Shown: one piece after another, positions 45,801 to 53,651 of the stretch
How the letters are laid out: each line of letters starts with the position of its first letter
How positions within the stretch are numbered: the first letter of the stretch is position 1
Assembly (NCBI GenBank): GCA_041654835.1
Contig: JBAZCQ010000003.1
Location: 145,808-209,807, forward strand
Source of the DNA: Mariniplasma sp023230825
GTDB taxonomy: Bacteria; Bacillota_I; Bacilli_A; Acholeplasmatales; Acholeplasmataceae
Reading direction: 5' to 3'
Length of the DNA stretch: 64,000 nt
The notes under the pieces: generated by a model
Database searches by the model: none
Told to the model about the DNA's origin: nothing
The model's input: only the letters and a program-made list of their open reading frames with translations
Translations under genes and position numbers: made by a program

Positions 45801-46387
45801 CTCATCACAACAGCCATGGTGGGCTTATTACTAATTTTGAAGTCAATTTAGTCGTTAATTCATATGTTGATTCGATCGTAAAAGGGGGCCATTTTTTGGA
45901 GATTGCTGGTGTTGTTCTTTCAAATAACGGACTTCAAACTGATCATGTAGCCACAATTCAATTTGGAACAGTACATCTTGAGGTGTACATGCTCGGTGAA
46001 CATCGTTATAATAATATAGCAGGCATCGCGATGGAAAATACATATGGCGGTTATATTGCCGATATTGAAGTGAATGGAACCATTCATGGCGATAGCTATT
46101 TGGCTGGTGGTATAGGGCGTAATGGGCCAAGTAAGAGTACCAATCTTAGTGTTATAGAAAATATTTTAGTGAATGTAGATCTTTATGGAACAGGTAGCGA
46201 TATTGCAGGTTTGGTTATCTTAAACGGGAATACAAATACTATTAATTATGGACCACCACAAATTATTAATAGCCAAGCATACGGCAATGTTGAAGGCAAA
46301 GAAAACGTATCTAATTTTATTTTAAATGATCGAGGAGGCTTCACTGGGGACTCCTATGGCAATGGTAATAGGACGATTATTGATTAG
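42851..46387 (+). CDS. Large lipoprotein with five InlB-type repeats and GLUG-like segments
   Basis: Probable surface lipoprotein of 1178 residues. The signal peptide ends with the lipobox LISC, giving lipidated Cys20. Five repeats of about 70 residues start near 27, 98, 169, 240 and 309; each carries the TVTFDTDGG and FEGWYLDD signatures of InlB B/Flg_new repeats. Repeats 3 and 4 are also almost identical in DNA, so duplication is recent. A beta-rich middle (about 375-780) is followed by GLUG-like turns with NYGTI or NFGTI motifs (about 875-1100). The start is TTG behind AGGAGGAG. Such repeats usually mediate surface adhesion or binding; the target is unknown. It lies between two copies of a stem-loop. 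Confidence 0.88.
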   Translation: MKKSFFILFSIFVLLALISCTSDPQNFTVSFNTNGGTEINDQIVSIGELVPEPVAPEKAGYSFDDWYLNDELFDFNTPIIQDIILEARWLEVIIEITYTVTFDSDGGTSINNVIVNKEDVVMIPAAPEKAGFTFEGWYLDNQVYNFNSPVNQNITLKARWLEVVIHVTYAVTFDADGGSPVDDVIVNEGNPVQMPIEPTKDGFIFKGWYIDDILYNFNDVISKDITLKAKWELVVVEVTYTVTFDTDGGSPVNHVIVNEGNLIPIPIEPTKDGFIFDGWYLDDVLYNFNDVISKDIILKAKWEVEIKVYTVTFNTDGADEIEPMMVNEGDLAPMPIDPNKDGFVFEGWFLDGDWYDFSAPVISDLELIAVWTEEANPQAYVETSEELLTAINNPKIEQIFYRKNIELNLEINRPIYLNLATFTHTGNITVTTDEMDIASFFDGFLDGDLIINSPNLTVYNNLEITGSIIINQIAQSTLYEFADGNTIHFYDDHARIYLYGEVKALNLYGSDVRVLVTALLEKMTIGENVENINITNADKIERLTVNSDGVFIDKMPVTLLGSHYPRFPQENIYEIVVDAVDTLPFTTDLNEIKNHLPNEITLLTNKNDEQNARAVPVQSYTLLTDISEIDEIGQFEQVLEWELTFNLPFAVYNRFELTAVTTVTIGVNPEWWVVEPESGVLIQTENPDLVSWIIIDEEIIHYTNPVLTTHFITLQITVHKDYQMDKVVYYNYENHKESTASFQSAERNIYHYLIAISHHSEPHAKVMIYLEELDRPDPNLIYSGGTGTIGDPFKIGNHEEFEKMHYYFDDEHHFELISDIIFPEDYLFTPIRTQNTNNYFRGSLNGNNHQVENLTVINDVDSHFHDDSFTPAIFDRNYGTIQAIKFINIYSETKWLPNFHGLLLHANFGTIENIRIDGMMKGKGSGLVGFNYGSIKNIDISLVMENSNNGIAYENYGTIKMVTVDIVHNRTDGDFGYGHIAGITHHNSHGGLITNFEVNLVVNSYVDSIVKGGHFLEIAGVVLSNNGLQTDHVATIQFGTVHLEVYMLGEHRYNNIAGIAMENTYGGYIADIEVNGTIHGDSYLAGGIGRNGPSKSTNLSVIENILVNVDLYGTGSDIAGLVILNGNTNTINYGPPQIINSQAYGNVEGKENVSNFILNDRGGFTGDSYGNGNRTIID
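43355..43770 (+). repeat. Tandem InlB-type repeats 3 and 4, near-identical in DNA
   Basis: Two units of about 213 bp (from 43355 and 43568) share long identical stretches, for example around TTTAATGATGTCATTTC at about 43499 and 43712. The similarity is much higher than between other units, indicating recent duplication or conversion. Confidence 0.8.
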
Positions 46388-46457
46388 AGTAAGTATCATT
46401 TCGTCAGCTAGAAAAAATGTTTTTGCTTATTAAATACAATTAAATCGAATTGATTTA

Positions 46458-46506
46458 ACCCCCAAACTTGGATTGATGATGAAAAAGAGTTTGGGGGTAT
46501 TTTTTC
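46458..46506 (+). repeat. Stem-loop repeat, copy 2
   Basis: ACCCCCAAACT (46458-46468) pairs perfectly with AGTTTGGGGGT (46488-46498), followed by ATTTTTTC. It is a shorter-looped relative of the copy at 42309-42374 and may terminate the lipoprotein transcript. The two copies bracket the lipoprotein gene in the same orientation. Confidence 0.8.
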
Positions 46507-46591
46507 TGGACAAATATATTATTTAACCACAATCATTTTTAACTAACTTTAAAAAGTACAAAATAACGCTTTTTTGATGTTAGAAAAAGAA

Positions 46592-46633
46592 AAAAACACT
46601 GGATTAAAGGTTCTACTATAATCCTGTGTTTTT
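46592..46633. terminator. Terminator after arginase
   Basis: AAAAACAC and GGATTA pair with TAATCC and GTGTTTTT across a T-T mismatch. It is in position to end the minus-strand arginine/ornithine transcript and any read-through from the left. Confidence 0.7.
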
Positions 46634-46713
46634 CAAAGTTTTAAAAATCCTTGGTGAGGAAGGTAGGATAATAAGATAAATTAAACTAATTATCTTCATT
46701 AACAAACAATGAT

Positions 46714-47601
46714 TTATAAAAGATTGTTTACTAAATCTTTATACACACTTGTTACAACTTGTCTCACCGTTTCAAAACTATCATTCGAATCGTCTAATAA
46801 GGGGTTAAACTCAACAATATCTAAACTTCTTACTAACTTTGTTTCAATAAATCTACCGGTCATATCATTTAGATCTTTTATTTCAAAGCCATTTTTAACA
46901 GGTGTGCCCGTTCCTTTAATAAAGATGGGGTCTAATGAATCAATATCAACACTCAAATGAATGTGATTAGACTTATTTTTACCAATGTTTTCTATGATTT
47001 CGTTTATAATCACTTGTAAGCCTCTTTTTTTAACATCTTCCATTGAGTAATTGTTAATCTTATATTTTTCTATAATCTCTGTTTCTTCAGGTTCAACATC
47101 TCTTGTGCCGATTAAATAGATGTTTTCAGGCTTTACATATTTATTAAATAGTTTGTTAAAATGAGGGTCACCAACACCGATAGCGGATGAGAGTGGCATG
47201 CCGTGTGCATTCATCGATTTTGAAGTTAAAGGTGTATTAATGTCTGAATGCGCATCAATCCAAACAATGGAACCATTTTCAAAGTTCTCGATAAATGAAG
47301 CAACGGATGAATAAGCAATGGAGTGATCGCCCCCTAAGATAAAAGGGAAATTACCCGCTTTAAAAACATAATCAATATTATTTTTTAACTCAGCTAAGTT
47401 AATTAGCAAATTATCATAATTTTTAATGTTATTTTTTGTTTCATTGTTTCCGGAATCGATATAATTTAGTTCTTTATAGTTAAGCTGTTTGTTGATTGGT
47501 TTTAAAATTTCTTCATAGATTATTTTTGGAGCAAGTTCTGTTCCTTTAAATTGATTCCCCTCATAAATTTCTCCAAAAACAAGCGTTATCCTCTTATTCA
47601 C
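46714..47601 (-). CDS. rocF: Arginase
   Basis: Hydrolyses arginine to ornithine and urea. The 295-residue protein has the manganese ligands in GGDHSIAY (about residue 90), DAHSDIN (about 116) and VDIDSLDP (about 221), matching arginase/ureohydrolase signatures; agmatinase is an alternative but the spacing and context favour arginase. The start is GTG (MNKRITLVFG) with a weak ribosome site. Protein composition is unusually Asn/Lys/Ile-rich compared with neighbours. It lies 61 nt downstream of alr, at the end of the ornithine-fermentation cluster, where it would supply the substrate. Confidence 0.88.
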   Translation of the reverse strand: MNKRITLVFGEIYEGNQFKGTELAPKIIYEEILKPINKQLNYKELNYIDSGNNETKNNIKNYDNLLINLAELKNNIDYVFKAGNFPFILGGDHSIAYSSVASFIENFENGSIVWIDAHSDINTPLTSKSMNAHGMPLSSAIGVGDPHFNKLFNKYVKPENIYLIGTRDVEPEETEIIEKYKINNYSMEDVKKRGLQVIINEIIENIGKNKSNHIHLSVDIDSLDPIFIKGTGTPVKNGFEIKDLNDMTGRFIETKLVRSLDIVEFNPLLDDSNDSFETVRQVVTSVYKDLVNNLL

Positions 47602-47662
47602 TCACATCATGTAATAATTAAATAGTAATTCATACCAATTAATTATTTACTCCTTTCTTTTT

Positions 47663-48727
47663 TCATACGTACCTTCTTGGTACTCGAGCAGATATATTTG
47701 TACAAACTTCATAAACAATTGTTTTTTGATGATCAGCCACATCTTTTGTCGATACCAATCCACCAAACAAAATGACTTCCGCCCCTAATTGGACAGATTG
47801 ATCAATTTTAACTAAGGCCGCATCCATACAAATGGTACCCACAAGTGGATAAAGTTTGTGATTGATCTCGACCATTGCATCTCGATTAACCCGAAGCCAA
47901 CCATCGGCATACCCTATTGGTATCACACCGATATATTCATCTTCTTTTGCTTGATAGGTTGCGCCATAACTGACAAATTCACCTTTTTTAAGCTTTTTAA
48001 TTTGGACAATGTGACTGTGAAGGCTCATGACTGGCTTTAACCCTAAATTTAAATGTTCAAGTGACAAACCATAAAGGGCAATACCCACTCTCACATGCGT
48101 TGTAAAGTCATACATTGATTCGTAAATGACAGTAGACGCCGAATTTGACATATGAATCATTTCCGGCTTTCTTGGAAGATGAGTGAGCAATTCTTTAAAC
48201 ATTTCAACTTGGTGGCGATAGTAAATTTCGTTGTCATCTGCTGTCGCAAAATGGGTCGCTAACCCAATCCATTTGACTGTTGGGTGGTTTTCAATTTGGT
48301 AGATTGCATTTAAAATTGCTTTTAAGTTGGTAAAACCATATCGATGCATACCTGTATCATATTTTAAATGAATTCGTAAAGGCAACTGACTTTCAAGAGC
48401 GTCGTTTAAAAGTTCGTTACTATAAACGAAAATATCGAGTTGATTGTCGCTAATTATTTTTAATTGTTCTTTAGAAATAGCACCTAAAATGATGATGCCT
48501 ACTTCTTTGTTTTTTTCACGTAGTTCTAAAGCTTCTTCTAAAAGGGATACCGCAAAATAATCAATTCCTTGTTGAATCAGATACTCCATGATAACAACTG
48601 AACCATGGCCATAAGCATTCGCTTTAATAACAGGAACGACTTTTTTATCTGGTATCATTTTTTTAATAAGTTCTAAGTTTGTTTTTAAATACGCTAAATG
48701 AATGTTCGCGTATGTTGGTCTATACAT
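47663..48727 (-). CDS. alr: Alanine racemase
   Basis: PLP-dependent interconversion of L- and D-alanine. The start MYRPTYANIH at 48727 follows GGAG at 7 nt; the longer frame starts inside orr. The 354-residue protein has the PLP lysine in PVIKANAYGHG (Lys35), YDTGMHRYGF near 130, and the catalytic Tyr in SYGATY near 258. It overlaps the orr stop by 8 nt. Inside this operon it may recycle the D-alanine released by OrtAB, as well as serving any wall precursor. Confidence 0.9.
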   Translation of the reverse strand: MYRPTYANIHLAYLKTNLELIKKMIPDKKVVPVIKANAYGHGSVVIMEYLIQQGIDYFAVSLLEEALELREKNKEVGIIILGAISKEQLKIISDNQLDIFVYSNELLNDALESQLPLRIHLKYDTGMHRYGFTNLKAILNAIYQIENHPTVKWIGLATHFATADDNEIYYRHQVEMFKELLTHLPRKPEMIHMSNSASTVIYESMYDFTTHVRVGIALYGLSLEHLNLGLKPVMSLHSHIVQIKKLKKGEFVSYGATYQAKEDEYIGVIPIGYADGWLRVNRDAMVEINHKLYPLVGTICMDAALVKIDQSVQLGAEVILFGGLVSTKDVADHQKTIVYEVCTNISARVPRRYV

Positions 48728-49769
48728 AAATTTTCTCCACATGTTCTGAGTTCATTAAACTAAGAACGCCCCCATATTTAAGTTTAAAGGTGATGATATC
48801 ATCAAGTTGATATAAGTCTTCTTCTAATTGAACGATAAGATGATCACTACTACTACCGATAATCTGAACACCTGGTGGAGCAATTAAATCGTTGTGATCA
48901 ACATCTTGTTTACCAACGGCTAAGATGGCTCTTTTAATCTTGCCAATATCTTGGTATTTTTGTTTTCTACCAAACGCATCAAAGCCTATTTCACCTTCAG
49001 GATAAGACGGTTTTGTTTTTAGCTCGATAATTTTCGCCTCTAAAACAATCACTTCGTCATATAAATTATCAATTTGTTTTTGATAAGCCGTTTCTCTACC
49101 AACGATGAGCGATTCACCAAGACGCAAATTATTAATAAATGATGGGAGTTCTCCTTTTAAAAGCATTGAAATAGATGATGAATTACCACCAGAAATTATT
49201 TTTAGTTTCTGGTTCAATTCTTTTTCTATTTTTTCTTTGATATCAGCCAATTTTTGATAAGTCTCTAAAGAAGGAATGACACCACCATAGCATGTTAAAT
49301 TTGTTCCTATACCAATCAATTCAATTTTTTTTAAACTGCTAATTTCGGTGATAATTTCAGTATTAAAATCTGCATAGTAAATACCTTCCCTTAAATCTCC
49401 TAAATCAAACATTAAAATCACTTTATGGATAACGTTGATTTTTTGGGCCGCTTCATTTAGTTTTTTAATTGTCTCGATTTCTGAATTCAAAGAGATATCA
49501 CTGAATTTAACAACGTCATCAACTTCTGATATTTGCGGTATTCTTAAAAGAACTTTTGGTTTTGTTGTTTTGATTTTTTTCAAATTTCTGATTCTTGAAT
49601 CCGCAATAAAATCTACTTCACTTTGATTGAGAATATTAATAAGCTCTTTATCTGCTCCATAAACTTTTGAAACAGCCATTACAGTGATGTTTTTTTCTTG
49701 AGCTTTTTGAACGAGATAATTTACATTGTATGCATATTTTTTTGGATCGATGATGACACGAGGATACAT
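48720..49769 (-). CDS. orr: Ornithine racemase
   Basis: PLP fold-type III racemase that converts L-ornithine to the D form used by OraSE. The 349-residue protein has the PLP lysine in VMAVSKVYGAD (Lys35), ADSRIRNLKK near 54, and blocks typical of Orr/YhfX-like racemases (GGNSSSISMLL near 193). It lies 1 nt after the MutL-like gene and overlaps alr, and it is immediately downstream of the ornithine aminomutase, which is strong context. Compared with alr it is a distinct subgroup, not a duplicate. Confidence 0.88.
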   Translation of the reverse strand: MYPRVIIDPKKYAYNVNYLVQKAQEKNITVMAVSKVYGADKELINILNQSEVDFIADSRIRNLKKIKTTKPKVLLRIPQISEVDDVVKFSDISLNSEIETIKKLNEAAQKINVIHKVILMFDLGDLREGIYYADFNTEIITEISSLKKIELIGIGTNLTCYGGVIPSLETYQKLADIKEKIEKELNQKLKIISGGNSSSISMLLKGELPSFINNLRLGESLIVGRETAYQKQIDNLYDEVIVLEAKIIELKTKPSYPEGEIGFDAFGRKQKYQDIGKIKRAILAVGKQDVDHNDLIAPPGVQIIGSSSDHLIVQLEEDLYQLDDIITFKLKYGGVLSLMNSEHVEKIYV

Positions 49770-49770
49770 C

Positions 49771-51111
49771 TTATACCTCCTTTAAATATTGATTTAAAAA
49801 GGTTTTAACTTCCTCTTTATATTCAATAGATAACACACCTAAACTTGCAAAAAGGTAATCTTTATCAAAAACAATGTTAACATTTGGCCGGGGTAATAAT
49901 TTTGTCGTTGTATTTTTAAAATGCATTTTTAAAGCTTCTTTTATCATTGGGTTGTTGTTTAAAGCTCCTCCTGTTAAATATACCGTTTGGACCAAGGAAA
50001 GATCTTTCCCTTCTGGAATCACTTTCATCCCACTTGTTGTATAGATGCGTCTTAAATCACCAGCATGTCTGTCAACAGCAATTTTGGCACATGAAACAGC
50101 CAATTGTTGGATCAATTCTTTTCCTTTTTCAGTCGTTGGAATAAAAGGCTCCGTTTCAAGTAAAGCTTTACTTTCTGCTTCACTTAAGGGAACATTCTTT
50201 TGATAACCGTATTTAGACATTTGAATCAATGCCGATTCACGATTAACATAGACACCTAAGTCACCTTCTACGGTACGCTTTGAAATTGGTTCACCTTCAA
50301 GATATTTTTGGTATTGTGGTTGAGGCTCGCTAATCGAATGAACATCTGTCGTTGCACCACCTACGTCAATCGTCATGACATTGGGGTTTATTTCATTTAA
50401 AAGAAGAGTTGTCTCCATCACCGCACCTGGTGTAGGAATGACATTTCCGTTGACCATTTCAAAAATTGAATGCATTCCTTTGGCATGAATTATGTGCTTT
50501 TCAAAAACATCATAAATCGCTTTTCTAAGCGGAAATATATTAAAATCATCAACTCTTGGATAAACGTTTTCCACGATGGTTAAATGGGGAATGTTTAGTT
50601 TTTTAATTCGTATGTGGTTTTCTATATTACCACTATATATTAAAGGAATGTTTAAATCTTTTAACATATTTAAGTTTTTAAAAGCGACTTCTTTTTCACC
50701 ATAATCGGTTCCGCCGGCAACAACAATAATATTAGGTTTGATTGAATGAATCATTTCTAAGTCATCTTCGGTTAAAAGATTGGCTGTCACAAAATGAACG
50801 TTAGCCCCAGCATTAAGCGCGGCTTCTTTAGCGGCTTTGGCCGTCATATCATAAACCAAACCATGAACGGTCATTTTTAAACCTCCTGCAGCCGAAGATG
50901 TCGCAAATAACTTTTGGTAAGAGATTTCTGCAACATTCAGTTGTTTTCGTAAGTCATTTATTGCTTCTTTGAGACCTTCTGTAACATCTGTTTCTACAGT
51001 TGTTTTTGCATATCCACGACCAATAAACCCATACGGTTGACGGGTTAAATTAATCGCGTTAACATACGTTGTCGTTGATCCAATTTCAGCAACTAAAAAA
51101 TCAACTTGCAT
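49771..51111 (-). CDS. MutL/GlmL-type reactivating protein of a B12 mutase
   Basis: The start MQVDFLVAEIGSTTT at 51111 matches this family; a frame up to 51153 overlaps oraE further. The 446-residue protein is an actin-like ATPase fold with EIGSTTTYVNA at residues 8-18, VAGGTDYGEKE near 118, and DVGGATTDVHS near 228. Such proteins restore the coenzyme-inactivated B12 mutase in glutamate and ornithine systems. It overlaps oraE by 11 nt and precedes orr, so the partner is very probably OraSE. The exact biochemical role is inferred. Confidence 0.85.
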   Translation of the reverse strand: MQVDFLVAEIGSTTTYVNAINLTRQPYGFIGRGYAKTTVETDVTEGLKEAINDLRKQLNVAEISYQKLFATSSAAGGLKMTVHGLVYDMTAKAAKEAALNAGANVHFVTANLLTEDDLEMIHSIKPNIIVVAGGTDYGEKEVAFKNLNMLKDLNIPLIYSGNIENHIRIKKLNIPHLTIVENVYPRVDDFNIFPLRKAIYDVFEKHIIHAKGMHSIFEMVNGNVIPTPGAVMETTLLLNEINPNVMTIDVGGATTDVHSISEPQPQYQKYLEGEPISKRTVEGDLGVYVNRESALIQMSKYGYQKNVPLSEAESKALLETEPFIPTTEKGKELIQQLAVSCAKIAVDRHAGDLRRIYTTSGMKVIPEGKDLSLVQTVYLTGGALNNNPMIKEALKMHFKNTTTKLLPRPNVNIVFDKDYLFASLGVLSIEYKEEVKTFLNQYLKEV

Positions 51112-53296
51112 CGTTTTTTCCATGTTCTCTAACGATGAATGAAGCAACATCAATCCCTTTAGTACCTCGGGAAAAACCTTGGTTCATTCCGTGTTTTTGT
51201 GCTAGCTCTGAAGAGACTTGGGTCCCTCCAGCAATAATAATCAGTTGATCACGAACACCTTTTTCAATGGCATAATCATGGAGTTTTTTCATATTTTTAT
51301 AGTGAACATCATCGTGTGAAATAATCAATGATATTAAAATAACATTTGCTTTTGTCTCTATCGCTGCATCTACAAATTTTTCAATTGGAACACTCGTTCC
51401 TAAATAATGGTATTCAAAGCCATACGCTTCAACACCGCCATGTTTAATATCTAAAATTTCTCGCATCCCGACGCTATGTTCATCACTTCCGCCCGTTCCT
51501 GCGACAATTTTCAGTTGGTTTTTCTTGACGTAATTTAAAATTTCTTCAGGAGATAATGTTGCTTCTTTTTTGACAACTTTTAATTTGGTTAAATCAATAT
51601 CTTCATCAAAAACACCTTTAATTTGAATCCGAGTTCCTTCTACTGGATGTAAAACTTCAACATGAATGACTTCTACTTGTTTAAGTTGCATCTTTTCCCC
51701 AACAACCAAAGCGGCTGCTTCCGCAGTCTCGGCATCCGTTGGAAAAAATAGATCAACTGTAACAACACCATCAGCCAGCCATTCAACTTCTGGTTTAATT
51801 AAATTTGAATTTCGATATTTTTCAGTTTGTTTTAAACGCACATTAACATTGTCATCTAAATCTAATTCATCAACAAATTGAATCTTTTCTCTGACTTCAA
51901 ATGTTGATCCACCAATTAATTCTGATGGGTTTTCTTTAAGACCATATTGCTCAATGTTGTTATACCCATAATGCGCTGTCACTGGAGCCATGTAATCTTG
52001 ATGTCTAGGATATGTTGTTTGGGCGCCGATACCACCTTCTATTTTACGGGCAATTCCATCACCAGAACGTTCGGGATAAAGACCACTATCAACAAACATT
52101 CCTGCCTCTACAGCAGTAAAATAGCCTCCTAATTCAATAATTTCTTCTAGCATTAAAACGGCTCTTTCTTGGATTTCTCTTTTTGTTTCAAATAACTGAC
52201 TATCGGTTTTAAATTCTAACATTTCCATCAGGCCATCAAGCCCAATCATCGCTTGTTTTGCTGTATCAAGGGCTTCGATATTATACATATGCCATGGCAC
52301 ATTACGGCCTTCATCAGGGGTAATCGTCGATTGAATATCTGCACTTGTTAATTTAGAGATAAGAAGATTTAAAACATGGGTTACGGTTGCTTCTCGTGTC
52401 GATGAATCCATGTACTTCGTATTCATTTGTGCTCTCATTTTATAAGCTGAAAAAAATTCTCTTAATGCAATTGCATACGGTAAGTTAATTTTAATATCTG
52501 GACTTGGTGGTGCAGCTGGTGGGACTGTTGAAAGGCAAATTAAGTCAGGGCTAATTCCTATTCTTTCGCTAAAGCGAGAATTAATGCCGTGTTGAACCAA
52601 TAATTCTGGCATGACTTTCCACGCGTCTCTAGCTGTTGCGTTGGCATTATGAGCACCGTCAATTTGAGCCATTTTTCCATAGGCCATAATCTTTTTTGAT
52701 TCTGCTGCATCAACAAAACTACGAATCATATTAATATTTCGGTATAAAACATTGTACTGTGGGTCTTGGTGTGCGCCATTCACTCCTTCTTCGGTAAACA
52801 TAACTGCGATTTCTGGACCGGCAACACCTGAAACATAAGAATGGTAATTAATCGGACGACCCACTTCATCTTCAATGATATCGAGAGCTTTTCTTTGGGC
52901 ACGTACTTGTTTTCTTGTAATGGGAACACCACCCACGCCCTGAGGTGTTCCTTCTAAAAGACCATCCATGTGTGATTGACCTGCAGTTCTAATTACCATC
53001 ACATGATCTGCACCATGGTAAGCAGCCATCCGCATTCTTCTTATATCATCTTCAAAACGCCCGGAGGCAATTTCGGTTGTTATTGTTGTTGCTGGCTGTG
53101 GGTCAATATTTCCAAGATGTCTTGCGCTGGGCAAGGCAACATAACGCTTTAAAGAATCAGAAACATCCTCGTAGAAAAAAGGACCAATTTTTTGTGGGTG
53201 ATGCTTCCGCCAAACCCAACCACGTCGTCTGGGTTGATAGTTTTCTAAATCTTCTAAAAGAGATTTTATATCAAGCTTCTTATTCCAGTTCATCAT
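51101..53296 (-). CDS. oraE: D-ornithine 4,5-aminomutase, large subunit
   Basis: Adenosylcobalamin- and PLP-dependent migration of the amino group from C5 to C4 of D-ornithine. The 731-residue protein has the C-terminal B12-binding motif DEHSVG with His607 as cobalt ligand, followed by Lys618 in DIKHGG, at the 11-residue spacing known for the PLP lysine of OraE. The N-terminal barrel and dimer regions are complete. It overlaps oraS by 17 nt, and the MutL-like gene overlaps its TGA end. Ends at TGA, which supports standard stop use. Confidence 0.95.
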   Translation of the reverse strand: MMNWNKKLDIKSLLEDLENYQPRRRGWVWRKHHPQKIGPFFYEDVSDSLKRYVALPSARHLGNIDPQPATTITTEIASGRFEDDIRRMRMAAYHGADHVMVIRTAGQSHMDGLLEGTPQGVGGVPITRKQVRAQRKALDIIEDEVGRPINYHSYVSGVAGPEIAVMFTEEGVNGAHQDPQYNVLYRNINMIRSFVDAAESKKIMAYGKMAQIDGAHNANATARDAWKVMPELLVQHGINSRFSERIGISPDLICLSTVPPAAPPSPDIKINLPYAIALREFFSAYKMRAQMNTKYMDSSTREATVTHVLNLLISKLTSADIQSTITPDEGRNVPWHMYNIEALDTAKQAMIGLDGLMEMLEFKTDSQLFETKREIQERAVLMLEEIIELGGYFTAVEAGMFVDSGLYPERSGDGIARKIEGGIGAQTTYPRHQDYMAPVTAHYGYNNIEQYGLKENPSELIGGSTFEVREKIQFVDELDLDDNVNVRLKQTEKYRNSNLIKPEVEWLADGVVTVDLFFPTDAETAEAAALVVGEKMQLKQVEVIHVEVLHPVEGTRIQIKGVFDEDIDLTKLKVVKKEATLSPEEILNYVKKNQLKIVAGTGGSDEHSVGMREILDIKHGGVEAYGFEYHYLGTSVPIEKFVDAAIETKANVILISLIISHDDVHYKNMKKLHDYAIEKGVRDQLIIIAGGTQVSSELAQKHGMNQGFSRGTKGIDVASFIVREHGKNDAS

Positions 53297-53651
53297 GAAT
53301 AAAACCCCCTTTAATTTCGTCTAAATGACTCGTTTCAATGATTTTTAAACCCGCTTCTCTAATCGATAACTGATGATATTTAGCATAGCGATAAACAACA
53401 TGTCCAGCACCATGGCCAATTAAACCATAATCTAAGACAACATCAACGATTGCTTTGGCTTCTAAAGATGAAAAACCCATTCTTAATAAGACACTTCTTT
53501 CAATGGAAGGTGATGTTTGTTTATAGGCAATGTTTAAAATAGGATCAATTAAATCATCCAATAACTTATAAAAATATGTTTTAAGTTCGTGATCAGATAA
53601 ATCCTTTAAATGTTTTCTGCGAACTTCAAAATCATCTTTTCTCGTCTTCAT
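53280..53651 (-). CDS. oraS: D-ornithine 4,5-aminomutase, small subunit
   Basis: The 123-residue partner of OraE, needed for a stable mutase. The protein matches OraS with KTRKDDFEVRRKHL at the start, RSVLLRMGFSS near residue 53, and the GHGAGHVVYRYAK block near 79. It overlaps ortB by 20 nt and oraE by 17 nt, so the subunits are translationally coupled. Confidence 0.94.
   Translation of the reverse strand: MKTRKDDFEVRRKHLKDLSDHELKTYFYKLLDDLIDPILNIAYKQTSPSIERSVLLRMGFSSLEAKAIVDVVLDYGLIGHGAGHVVYRYAKYHQLSIREAGLKIIETSHLDEIKGGFIHDELE

Larger units (their letters stand above)
46388..46713. other. Intergenic region between the lipoprotein and arginase
   Basis: 326 AT-rich bases, holding the second stem-loop copy (46458-46506) and a terminator hairpin (46592-46633) that lies between the convergent genes. 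I see no coding frame with support. Confidence 0.7.

Noticed and set aside
45855..46130. A 91-residue minus-strand frame rich in His and Tyr
   Set aside because: It is antisense to the GLUG-like region of the lipoprotein, which has continuous coding signal.
46709..46960. An 83-residue plus-strand frame
   Set aside because: It is antisense to the C-terminal part of arginase, which has intact metal-binding motifs.
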